Assembly (NCBI GenBank): GCA_016793885.1
Contig: JAEUHE010000125.1
Span: 1 to 42,593 of the forward strand
DNA from: Verrucomicrobiales bacterium
GTDB lineage: Bacteria > Verrucomicrobiota > Verrucomicrobiia > Limisphaerales > UBA11320
Direction: 5' to 3'
DNA: 42,593 nt
Notes under the pieces: generated by a model
The model's database searches: none
What the model was told of the DNA's origin: nothing
What the model saw: the letters and a program-made list of their open reading frames with translations, nothing else
Translations under genes and position numbers: made by a program
Shown: positions 18,065 to 25,246 of the stretch, one piece after another
Position numbering within the stretch: position 1 is the first letter of the stretch
How the letters are laid out: every line of letters starts with the position of its first letter

Positions 18065-18359
18065 ACGTACGTTCACTCAGTTGGTACAGGTGAGCGAAAC
18101 CCAGGGGCACTGCACTACCGGCCCACAAACCGCTAAGTTCACCAGCCCCATCGCTGATCATATCCCCGTCCACTCCCCCCTACCAACTCGATGAACGTAC
18201 GTTCACTCGGTTGGTACAGGTGAGCGAAACCCAGGGGCATTGCACTACCGGCCCAAAAACCCACTAAGTTCACCAGCCCCATCGCTGATCATATCCCCGT
18301 CCACCCCCCTCCCCCCTACCAACTCGATGAACGTACGTTCACTCAGTTGGTAGGGGGGA
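18051..18359 (+). repeat. Array of three 36-base palindromic repeats with near-identical spacers
   Basis: Repeats R1 (18051-18086), R2 (18181-18216) and R3 (18317-18352) each have arms TACCAACT and AGTTGGTA around a perfect 14-base palindrome TGAACGTACGTTCA. R2 has one G in place of A next to the right arm, allowing a G-T pair. Intervening segments are 94 and 100 bases and nearly the same sequence, so this is a tandem array of units of about 130-136 bases. At R3 the arms extend to TCCCCCCTACCAACT and its exact complement (18310-18359). R1 contains the stop codon of the PaaX-like gene. It is not a CRISPR in the usual sense because the spacers are not unique. Confidence 0.93.
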
Positions 18360-18720
18360 GAAGGGGGTGGGCTGCTGAGTCCTCAGGGAGGAACCCCCAA
18401 GTGAGAAGGAGCGGAGTTGAGGGAGGACCGGACAGAATGCTGGGCTAGGCGGCCCAGACTCTACGGGCCGTAGAGCCCGGGGACTACACCGCAACAAAGC
18501 CGCCCACGCCTAAAGCACGGAACGCTCGGCGATTTATCGGATTGGAAAATTCTCTCACAAACTCAACAAAACCACGGCTTTTAAAGCGCCCTATGCGGCA
18601 GAACAACTACCCGAAACACGTCGTGGCACACCCGCTGCTAAAGGCATCAGCAGCGCGCCCAAGCCTGCGACACCGTGGAACGAAGGCGTTGATAGAAAAA
18701 TAACAACCTAAGAATTGCTC
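18360..18720 (+). other. Non-coding stretch with hairpins after the array
   Basis: About 360 bases without a convincing gene. Two stem-loops are visible: TGGGC...GCCCA at 18441-18456, and CTCTACGG/CCGTAGAG with a single central base at 18459-18475. A short palindrome CTGAGTCCTCAG lies close to R3. The region may hold the promoter of the secreted HAF-type protein, the end of the repeat element, or a structured RNA. I compared it by eye with RNase P and tmRNA and found no match. Confidence 0.4.
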
Positions 18721-19857
18721 ATGAAAATCAAGTATCCAACCGTCCCAAGCCGCAGCCTTCTCTCGTCGGTGCTGTTCGCCACCTTCGTCGCTCTCGATGT
18801 CTCAGCTCAGTCGTACACGTTCATCGATTTAAGCACCGGTTCTGCGAGTGCGGTAAAGGACGGAATCGTTGTCGGCCTAACATCGCCCGTGGGATCGAGT
18901 GCTCTGACCCGGGCGACCTTGTGGGACGCCAGCGGCCCGATCGATTTTCACCCCGCCGCCTTGTTGGATCCGGTCAATGGCACGGGTGGACGATCCGCTC
19001 TGGAAGACCTTTCCGGCGGCATCCAGGTGGGATGGGCAGCCACGGCGGCTCTGTCCACCCGGGCATTCCCCATGGTCTGGCGCGGAACGGCTGAAAGCGG
19101 AGCTTTCCTCCCCATCCCGTTCACCAGCTTCGGCGGTCAAGCCACCGCTACCGATGGCATCCAAATTGGCGGCTACGCCATCGGGATCAATGACGAAACA
19201 GGAACTATCGGTTCAGCCCATGCGATGCTCTGGGATGCAGCAACGGGCGCAGCGACCGATCTAGGCGAAGGGAACGGCGGCGCACAAGTATTCGGAGTCG
19301 CTGCCGGACAGCAAGTCGGCTTTATTGTGAAAGGAAACGCCAATGCCACCCTCTGGCGTGGATCGAGGGGCTCAGCGGTTTCGTTGCATCCCAAGAGCGC
19401 AACGCTCTCCGTAGCCAATGGTACCGATGGCGCTCGTCAGGTCGGCTACGCCGGGTACGATATTCGAGTCCGCAATGAGGCGCCCAAGGGCAACAAGACT
19501 GCTCGTTTCAATTACGCGATGCTTTGGACGGGCACGGCGGCCAGCGCGCTTAACATTCATCCCTATCCGGTCAACGCTGGCGATGTCGTCTTCACACACA
19601 GCATCGCCCTGGGACTCTCAACGACCTACATTGCGGGCTACGCAAATGATCCAGCGAAGATCAATACCCCAGCCTACAACCACGCCATCGTGTGGGACAG
19701 CGTTCTTCAATCGATCGACCTGAACGCTTTTCTACCGGCGGAATTCATTGGAGCCCAGGCCTACGGAGTTGACGAAGCGGGCAACGTAGCCGGCGTCGCC
19801 ACCAAGGCAAACGGGGAGCGACATGCGGTCATGTGGCAGTTGAACCCAGCCCAATAG
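18721..19857 (+). CDS. Secreted HAF-type repeat protein
   Basis: 378 residues from ATG 18721; a TTG two codons earlier is less likely. An N-terminal signal peptide (about 1-30) ends near VSAQS. The rest is made of repeats of the type 'H/A-M-L-W-D-A/T' separated by Gly-rich strands such as IQVGWAAT, IQIGGYAIG, RQVGYAGY and AHAMLWDAATG, NYAMLWTGTAAS, NHAIVWDS, RHAVMWQLN. This pattern matches the HAF family of extracellular repeat proteins. Function is unknown; a surface or exported beta-structure is likely. A strong terminator follows at 19908. There is no evidence of joint transcription with the PaaX-like gene. Confidence 0.8.
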   Translation: MKIKYPTVPSRSLLSSVLFATFVALDVSAQSYTFIDLSTGSASAVKDGIVVGLTSPVGSSALTRATLWDASGPIDFHPAALLDPVNGTGGRSALEDLSGGIQVGWAATAALSTRAFPMVWRGTAESGAFLPIPFTSFGGQATATDGIQIGGYAIGINDETGTIGSAHAMLWDAATGAATDLGEGNGGAQVFGVAAGQQVGFIVKGNANATLWRGSRGSAVSLHPKSATLSVANGTDGARQVGYAGYDIRVRNEAPKGNKTARFNYAMLWTGTAASALNIHPYPVNAGDVVFTHSIALGLSTTYIAGYANDPAKINTPAYNHAIVWDSVLQSIDLNAFLPAEFIGAQAYGVDEAGNVAGVATKANGERHAVMWQLNPAQ

Positions 19858-19907
19858 TCCTCGAGCGTTGCGTTGAGAGGGTAAGGTTAATCCTCTCCCA
19901 ACCGAGC

Positions 19908-19941
19908 AGCTGCGAGTGGTTTTATCCGCTCGCAGCTTTTT
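19908..19941 (+). terminator. Rho-independent terminator after the HAF-type gene
   Basis: Stem of 12 base pairs AGCTGCGAGTGG against CCGCTCGCAGCT, with one G-T pair and a loop TTTTAT, followed by TTTTT. It lies 51 bases after the stop codon. The stem is almost identical to that of the hairpin after the propeller gene at 22413. Confidence 0.88.
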
Positions 19942-19971
19942 CCTTATACCATGGCTGACTTGAAGTTAGCT

Positions 19972-20718
19972 CTACGAAAAACACCGAGCCAGTTTCTCCG
20001 AATCCGCCGTGGTCAGGGCGAGATATACATTCGGGCCGGTAGACCAGATCGCACTATTCCAACGTGGAAGCTTGAAGAACTGAGGCTCGGGGCCAGGGGG
20101 ATCGATCAACGCGCTGCGATCAACCACCAGGATATGAACAACCGCCCGAGTGTGTGCGGGAAGAAAGCAGATCAAGGCTGCTCTCCGACGCTTCCAACGA
20201 AGTTCCTTGCAACCCACGGTGCGGCTGTTCGCCAGGAGGGACGGGATCTCCAGACGCCCCGGCTCTCCATGCTTTTCAAGCCATTGTTTGACGTTCGCAT
20301 AGTCATCCTCCGCGAAGTCGAACGTATGATCCCACACCCTGTCCAAAAAGTCTGCCATATCCTCACGGAAAGCAGTCAACGGCCACACTCTCTTTCTGAA
20401 CACAGCCAGTCCAGCCACCGACCCCAGAACCGCAACGGATGCCGCCATCGCTAGAAAACGACGACGTTTCCCAGGGGCCGGAGAAACCGGGACTGCTGGC
20501 TGACCTGCTCGGATCCGTTCCAACAGCTCGTCGGGAACGGGAACAGATCTCAGTTTATCGCGCATCGAGCGGTCGAAGTCTTGCGAGACTTCGAGCCAGC
20601 TCGCCAGTTCTGCGTCGCACTCGGCCATGCGAAGCGCCTCTTCAAACCGAGGATCCCCAGCGTCAACCTCGCTGGCCCGCCATGACTCTAGGATAAATTT
20701 GGCCTCTCTCGAATTCAT
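19972..20718 (-). CDS. Probable membrane anti-sigma factor
   Basis: 248 residues. An acidic helical N-terminal part (MNSREAKFILESWRASEVDAGDPRFEEALRMA..., given here only to about residue 75) is followed by a basic KRRRF motif and one membrane helix at about 87-107 (LAMAASVAVLGSVAGLAVF). A periplasmic C-terminal domain of about 140 residues matches no family I know. Its start overlaps the sigma factor stop by 4 bases, the classical arrangement for a cytoplasmic sigma factor and its membrane-bound antagonist. No zinc-binding HxxxCxxC motif is visible in the N-terminus, so the mode of sigma binding may differ from zinc-type anti-sigma factors. Confidence 0.75.
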   Translation of the reverse strand: MNSREAKFILESWRASEVDAGDPRFEEALRMAECDAELASWLEVSQDFDRSMRDKLRSVPVPDELLERIRAGQPAVPVSPAPGKRRRFLAMAASVAVLGSVAGLAVFRKRVWPLTAFREDMADFLDRVWDHTFDFAEDDYANVKQWLEKHGEPGRLEIPSLLANSRTVGCKELRWKRRRAALICFLPAHTRAVVHILVVDRSALIDPPGPEPQFFKLPRWNSAIWSTGPNVYLALTTADSEKLARCFS

Positions 20719-21269
20719 ACTGACCCCTTCGAATGGAGCCCCGGATCTGTCAGCGAGACCACCTTGCCTCCCGATCCGGCAGCCGCTTCGCCGATCAAAA
20801 CACGAAGCTGTCCCTTCCCTCGCGCGAGCCGCGACATCACGGTGCCCACCGGCACCTCGAGAATTTCAGCGATCTCCTTGTAGGAAAAGTTCTCCAGATA
20901 GAACATCGCCAGGGGTATCCTGTAATTCTCATCGACACGCTGAAGGGCTTGCATCACCGCCGCGGAGTCAAGGTCATTGACTACTGTCGACGCGATCACC
21001 GGCAGCTCACTTTCGACCTGACTGGTCTCGTAGTGTTGAAACCGATCCGAGTGCGCCTTCCGACGCAAGAACTCACGATGGAGAGTGGTGAACATCCAAG
21101 ACTTCAGCTTGGAGGGGTCCCGTAGCTGATGACCCTTCGCAGCCCAAATGTAGTAAGTCTCCTGGGTTAAATCAGCAGCCACCGTCTCGCTACGCGAAAG
21201 GCTCAACGCGAAATGATAGAGCGAGCGATAAAATCGCTCTACCAAGCCGTCGAGATTCGCGTCGTCCAT
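20715..21269 (-). CDS. ECF RNA polymerase sigma factor
   Basis: 184 residues from ATG 21269; a TTG 15 bases upstream is rejected. Region 2 (about 8-75) includes LVERFYRSLYHFALSLSRS, DLTQETYYIWAAKG and LKSWMFTTLHREFLRR. Region 4 (about 110-165) includes RIPLAMFYLENFSYKEIAEIL and VPVGTVMSRLARGKGQLR, the helix-turn-helix for the -35 element. It directs RNA polymerase to stress or envelope promoters when its partner, encoded immediately downstream with a 4-base overlap, releases it. It is divergent from the propeller gene and may control it. Confidence 0.92.
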   Translation of the reverse strand: MDDANLDGLVERFYRSLYHFALSLSRSETVAADLTQETYYIWAAKGHQLRDPSKLKSWMFTTLHREFLRRKAHSDRFQHYETSQVESELPVIASTVVNDLDSAAVMQALQRVDENYRIPLAMFYLENFSYKEIAEILEVPVGTVMSRLARGKGQLRVLIGEAAAGSGGKVVSLTDPGLHSKGSV

Positions 21270-21474
21270 TAGTATTGGGAGCAACCAGCCCCACGTTTAT
21301 TCCAGTTGCCCCTAACAATTTGCAAAACCTTCCACCTCAACTGCTCGGCCGGAATAAAGCGCCGATCCAACGCTCCGACAATCGATGCAGCTCAGTGGAA
21401 AGCTCAGGCCTCCGGTTTGAAGCAACTTAACACCACTGTAGCTCATCTCGTCAAACCAAACACAGGACAAACCA

Positions 21475-22374
21475 ATGAGACCCACGAACCAACAGATGAG
21501 CTGCCTGATGGCCGTTTTTCTCCCTTTCTTAGCCGAATCAGCCCCTCCACCCGAATTCCAGACCCGAGTCGTTGTGGCCGGGCTCACGCGCCCGACTGGA
21601 ATTGTAGCCGGAAACGAGGATGAACTTTACTTCACCGAGATCCCAGCCCCAGGCACACCCAACGCCGGAAACGCCGTCAAGAAGTTCGATTTGGAGGATT
21701 GCACCCTGACCACCCTTCACGAGGGCGAACCGGAGCCCGTCAATATAGCCGTCGACCGCACGGGCCAGCTCTACTGGACGTGCAAATCGGCCGGAGTCAT
21801 TCTCAAGCAGGATGAGGATGGGCAAACGACGTCGGTGCTCACCGGGCTCCAAAAACCCAGTGGGATTGCGGTAGATCGCTGGGGGCACATCTACTTCACT
21901 TCGATTCCCACCCCGGGACTCCCTGGCGACAAAGGCGGAGCTAACACCGTGGCAGTTCTCGGAGTCAAAGGGGTCAGCGTCCTCCATACCGGTGAGCCAG
22001 AACCTCAGGACATTGCCGTCAGCCGACAGGGAGAACTCTATTGGACCTGCAGGTCGGCGGGTGTGATTCTCGAACAGAATCGGCACGGAGAAACGAGCGT
22101 CCTTCTTCAAGGGCTGAACAAACCCGTTGGAATAGCTCTCAACCGCAAAGGGGACCGACTTTACTGGACGGAAGTTCCCACGCCTGGAATGTCAGGTGCG
22201 GCTGGAGGAAAAAACCGGGTCTGGGAACTCAACCTACGCACCAAGAAGAAGACATTAGTGCATTTCGGAGATCCCGAGCCTACCGACGTTACGGTCGGCC
22301 CGGATGGTTCGGTGTATTGGACTTGCACCTCGGCCGGCGTGATCGTAGAAGCGCATCATCGGCGAAACCATTGA
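21475..22374 (+). CDS. Secreted beta-propeller protein with alternating repeats
   Basis: 299 residues. A signal peptide (about 1-23) ends near LAESAP. The mature protein holds six four-strand repeats of NHL/SMP-30-like type, in two alternating forms. One form has LYFTEIPAPG, IYFTSIPTPG and LYWTEVPTPG; the other has LYWTCKSAGVILKQ, LYWTCRSAGVILEQ and VYWTCTSAGVIVEA. The double-length unit of about 90 residues therefore occurs three times and would give a six-bladed propeller. Each second form contains one Cys. Such proteins are usually exported and bind ligands or partners. It is divergent from the sigma/anti-sigma genes and carries the same type of terminator as the HAF-type gene. Confidence 0.82.
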   Translation: MRPTNQQMSCLMAVFLPFLAESAPPPEFQTRVVVAGLTRPTGIVAGNEDELYFTEIPAPGTPNAGNAVKKFDLEDCTLTTLHEGEPEPVNIAVDRTGQLYWTCKSAGVILKQDEDGQTTSVLTGLQKPSGIAVDRWGHIYFTSIPTPGLPGDKGGANTVAVLGVKGVSVLHTGEPEPQDIAVSRQGELYWTCRSAGVILEQNRHGETSVLLQGLNKPVGIALNRKGDRLYWTEVPTPGMSGAAGGKNRVWELNLRTKKKTLVHFGDPEPTDVTVGPDGSVYWTCTSAGVIVEAHHRRNH

Positions 22375-22412
22375 GGCACTCGAGCCGATCGGTTTCGTAA
22401 GTTCGAGGACGG

Positions 22413-22455
22413 GCTGCGAGTGGAAGGATCCGCTCGCAGCTTGCGGCTTTCTCTC
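22413..22455 (+). terminator. Terminator hairpin after the propeller gene
   Basis: Stem GCTGCGAGTGG (22413-22423) pairs with CCGCTCGCAGC (22430-22440) around a six-base loop AAGGAT, followed by a mixed pyrimidine tail. It lies about 40 bases after the stop codon and nearly repeats the stem at 19908-19937. The T-tract is weaker than in the first copy. Confidence 0.65.
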
Positions 22456-22532
22456 CAGGGTGAAAATGCACGCTTAAGTGATGCAGCAAATCGCCTCACC
22501 TGATTGGCCTGATTCAACAGGATCAGACTCGC

Positions 22533-23456
22533 TCAAGGAGTCACTTGGCTTGCTTCACGCAACGCCTCGGCCAGCTCGCGGGCTTTCCATTGATTACTAT
22601 CGAACTGGCGATGAATTCGTCCTCGAGTATCCAGCACGACGGTTCGAAGATTGTGAAGGATGCTTCCCCCTTCAGGATAGTACATCAAATCAACTTTCGG
22701 GGCCAGGCGCTCCATGACCGGGTTCGATGCGGCCGCAAAAGTCCAGTGGGTGGGATCCTCGCCGCGATAGACGCCGGCGTAGCGTGTGAGCACCTGTGGA
22801 GTGTCAAACTCCGGATCAAAACTGATGGATAGAAAATGCCAATTGGTGCCCCCAGCCGTGTCCTCCTTGAGCAAGGCGCGCGCCCGGCTAAAATTGCGGT
22901 TCATCAGCGGGCAAAAATCAGGCAGAGGACAGCGGGTGAAGATGAAGGTCAGAGCCACCGCCTGGCCGCGAAACTGAGAGAGACGGAGACGCTCCCCGGT
23001 CTCGCAAATCAGTTCGAACTCAGGCAACGGTTCACCCACCCTGAGCTCCTGCCCCTTCTTCGCAGGGGGCTCGACCCGCAGTGGTGCAGCAGGGGCTTGG
23101 TTCGTGACACTCACCCGCTTGAGCGTGTCGATCCAATGGGTGTCCGCAGTCGCCAAGAGACGGAACGTGATGACATCGCCCACTTTGAACCCCTCCAACT
23201 CGCGCGGATTTAGGGCCGTGAGCTCCATGGTCATCGCGGGCATGTAGTTTGGGATGGGCTCATGCCGGATCACCGCCTTCTTGCGGTCGTCCGCTATGCT
23301 CCGAAGCACACCTCGCGCCTCATGGATCTCCTTCGCAACCGGGGTGGCAACCTTGGATGAGGCGGCTGGGGAAGCGGCGACCACGGTCAGATCTGAAGCG
23401 GCCAGGCCGAAACCGAGGCTTAGCGCGCAACTCACCATCCGCCACGTCGATCTCAT
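22533..23456 (-). CDS. CusF-SCO fusion protein, periplasmic copper/redox factor
   Basis: 307 residues. An N-terminal signal peptide (about 1-27) precedes a CusF-like copper-binding domain (about 45-117) with His65, Met75 and Met77 in HEPIPNYMPAMTM. A SCO1/SenC thioredoxin-fold domain (about 135-305) follows with Cys176 and Cys182 in FTRCPLPDFCPLM and His268 in SILHNLRTVVLD. Five residues separate the cysteines, rather than three as in classical SCO1. SCO proteins deliver copper to the CuA site of cytochrome oxidase or act as thiol reductases. The gene overlaps the upstream SCO-like gene by 4 bases and is last in this three-gene group. Confidence 0.9.
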   Translation of the reverse strand: MRSTWRMVSCALSLGFGLAASDLTVVAASPAASSKVATPVAKEIHEARGVLRSIADDRKKAVIRHEPIPNYMPAMTMELTALNPRELEGFKVGDVITFRLLATADTHWIDTLKRVSVTNQAPAAPLRVEPPAKKGQELRVGEPLPEFELICETGERLRLSQFRGQAVALTFIFTRCPLPDFCPLMNRNFSRARALLKEDTAGGTNWHFLSISFDPEFDTPQVLTRYAGVYRGEDPTHWTFAAASNPVMERLAPKVDLMYYPEGGSILHNLRTVVLDTRGRIHRQFDSNQWKARELAEALREASQVTP

Positions 23457-24163
23457 AGCGCGGCGCGCGGTTGTCGAATTCGCTCGATCTCCGACATGAC
23501 TACGTCGGTCACCCGGGAATCCAACCCGTTAAAGGTGGCGCGCACCTTGCCATCAGGGTCGATCAGAAGGATTTCCTGAGTGAGCCGAAGTCCGTTAGGA
23601 ATCAGGAGATTCTCGCCGGACAAATCCGGAAAGAAGCTCTGTTCAAGAAGGTCGCAGATCGCTGTTTTGGAGCCCGTGAGAAAAAGCCAGCGGTGGGTAT
23701 CGGCCTGGAAACGCTGAGCGAAGCGGGCCATAGCTTCCGGGGTGTCGGTACGCGGATCAATGCTGATGGAAACCAGTCTGATCTGATCGTTGGTACCGAC
23801 CTTGGTCTGAATTTCCGACATGCGCCGATTGACTTCTTGGCAGCCTAAGGAGCAGCTGGTGAAAACGAAGTTCATGACCAGATACTGGTTGCCTAGATCG
23901 GTTCTGGACACTTTCCTTCCGCTCCGTTCTACGAGTTCAAAGTCGGCCAGCCAGCGGGCGCGGAGATTGGTATCGTGTCCCGCGGTATGAAGCCGAGTTG
24001 ACGCCGCCGCAGGCGACTCGGAGTCGCTCCGTCGCCACCGAGAAATCGCCAACACGGCCACAACTCCCAGCGCCGCCAGACCGCACGCGATCACCGTGAA
24101 AAATCGCTGCTCGCGCGCAAGCTGGGCATCTTCGGGTTTTTGCTCTTCCAGAGAGGAGTTCAT
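23453..24163 (-). CDS. Membrane-anchored SCO1/SenC-like protein lacking the usual histidine
   Basis: 236 residues from ATG 24163, chosen because it overlaps the preceding stop (ATGA) and is followed by a membrane helix (about 22-40, FFTVIACGLAALGVVAVLAI). The SCO domain (about 70-232) has Cys104 and Cys108 in FTSCSLGCQE, the classical CxxxC. It also has VSISIDPRTDTPEAMARFAQRF and ILLIDPDGKV. At the position where SCO proteins carry a copper-binding His, six residues before LIDP, I find Leu194. It may therefore act as a thiol-disulfide protein rather than a copper chaperone. It is translationally coupled on both sides. Confidence 0.88.
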   Translation of the reverse strand: MNSSLEEQKPEDAQLAREQRFFTVIACGLAALGVVAVLAISRWRRSDSESPAAASTRLHTAGHDTNLRARWLADFELVERSGRKVSRTDLGNQYLVMNFVFTSCSLGCQEVNRRMSEIQTKVGTNDQIRLVSISIDPRTDTPEAMARFAQRFQADTHRWLFLTGSKTAICDLLEQSFFPDLSGENLLIPNGLRLTQEILLIDPDGKVRATFNGLDSRVTDVVMSEIERIRQPRAAL

Positions 24164-24507
24164 GGAACGCGTGTCGCCTGATAGCCGGCTTCTTGTATCA
24201 CCTTGATCAGTTTCTCCTGATCCACTCGGGCCGGATCCACCTTCACTTCCGCATCCGCTTCCGGGTAGCGCACCGTGGCGGATAAGACGCCCGGGACCGC
24301 GACAAGCTCCGAGCGGATTCCGCCGGCGCACCCAGTGCAGTGCATGCCTTGAACCTTAAAATGCCACGCCACGGGCGCCGCGCCAGAGGCTGTGTCTCGC
24401 GGGCCGGCGCAGCCCGCCCACAGGGCTGCGAGCGCCCCTGCCCACAGAAGCGTGGCCGCACGTCGGCATTGGGAAGCATTCACTCGGAGGTTTAGGAACC
24501 GAACCAT
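24160..24507 (-). CDS. HMA-domain copper-binding lipoprotein
   Basis: 115 residues from ATG 24507; a GTG two codons earlier is possible. The N-terminal signal has a hydrophobic run LLWAGALAALWAGC, with Cys33 as probable lipid-modified cysteine. The mature part (about 48-113) is a heavy-metal-associated domain with the motif MHCTGC (Cys57, Cys60) and the usual VPGV and GY elements. Such domains bind Cu(I) or another soft metal. As a surface or periplasmic lipoprotein it could pass copper to the SCO proteins encoded just downstream. Confidence 0.87.
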   Translation of the reverse strand: MVRFLNLRVNASQCRRAATLLWAGALAALWAGCAGPRDTASGAAPVAWHFKVQGMHCTGCAGGIRSELVAVPGVLSATVRYPEADAEVKVDPARVDQEKLIKVIQEAGYQATRVP

Positions 24508-24802
24508 AAACACAGCATGGGTGCGCCAAGCGGCATGGTCAATATCTCGGCACGGTTTCGTCCCTCACAACCAGGACCGGGGGAGACACAACACCCAAGC
24601 GCGGTGGGGTTGTCCTTCGTAAGGGGCTGCAAATCAGGAAGAGAAACGCCGATGTTCGTTGTAAGGCCGGCGGGCAGCCAACCAGATGCGGCAAAATGCC
24701 ACAGAGCGTAAGTCCGTTTGATCAACCTTCCCGCAATGGCCGCACAGATCGTTCACCGCAAGGAAAGCCACCAAGCATGAGAGGGTGCGGGTAGCCCTCC
24801 GC
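24508..24802. other. Gap without a recognised gene
   Basis: About 295 bases between two minus-strand genes. One 77-codon frame exists, but its product has no recognisable features and it overlaps the HMA gene start, so I do not call it. No tRNA, riboswitch or repeat family from elsewhere in the window is recognised. The promoter of the copper group should lie here. Confidence 0.35.
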
Positions 24803-25246
24803 TCACCTCACGCTAGCCTGGACCAGGGACGGGGTTGTCGGAAGGTATTGCTTGAGGTTGACGAATCGTTCGGCTCGTTCGCGGATAATACGGTGCACCT
24901 TGTTGGCGTCGAAACCGAGCTTGCGGTAATACGTCAGCCCGGCATTCCACATCACATAAAGATCAAAGTCCCGGGGATTGCGGCCGGTTTCCTGCTGAAA
25001 GCGGGTCATCAAGAACCGCAAATGCTGCCGGGCCACTTCACCCGAAAGCCAGGGGTTACGGTAATTCTGGGACCGGGAGTAGGTTCGCCATACCTTCGGC
25101 AGGATCTGATAGCGGCTAACCTCGCCCGCCTCGCCTACGGCAGCATCGTTTCCCCCGGATTCGATCAAGCTGAGAGCTTCCAAATCGGAAAGCCCGGCCT
25201 GACAACTCAGAATACCTGCGGAAAGCAGTGCGATGAGTGATCTCAT
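24803..25246 (-). CDS. Small secreted lysozyme/transglycosylase-like protein
   Basis: 147 residues from ATG 25246, which gives a compact signal peptide (MRSLIALLSAGILSCQAG); an ATG at 25258 is equally possible. The mature protein resembles lytic transglycosylases. Glu29 in ALSLIESGGND would be the catalytic acid, followed by GEVSRYQILPKVWRTYS and NPRDFDLYVMWNAGLTYYRK, which resemble the conserved core of that fold. It probably cleaves peptidoglycan in the periplasm. It stands alone, with gaps on both sides. Confidence 0.72.
   Translation of the reverse strand: MRSLIALLSAGILSCQAGLSDLEALSLIESGGNDAAVGEAGEVSRYQILPKVWRTYSRSQNYRNPWLSGEVARQHLRFLMTRFQQETGRNPRDFDLYVMWNAGLTYYRKLGFDANKVHRIIRERAERFVNLKQYLPTTPSLVQASVR

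Noticed and set aside
18051-18352. CRISPR array
   Set aside because: Palindromic repeats are regularly spaced, but the two intervening segments are 94 and 100 bases and nearly identical to each other, only three full copies exist, and no cas1 or effector gene is nearby.
18360-18720. RNase P RNA or tmRNA
   Set aside because: Some GA-rich and hairpin segments are suggestive, but the conserved RNase P core blocks and the tmRNA acceptor end are absent.
21270-21284. TTG start for the ECF sigma factor
   Set aside because: The ATG at 21269 gives the usual ECF N-terminus.
24492-24725. A 77-residue minus-strand ORF upstream of the HMA lipoprotein gene
   Set aside because: Overlaps the start of the supported gene and shows no family features.
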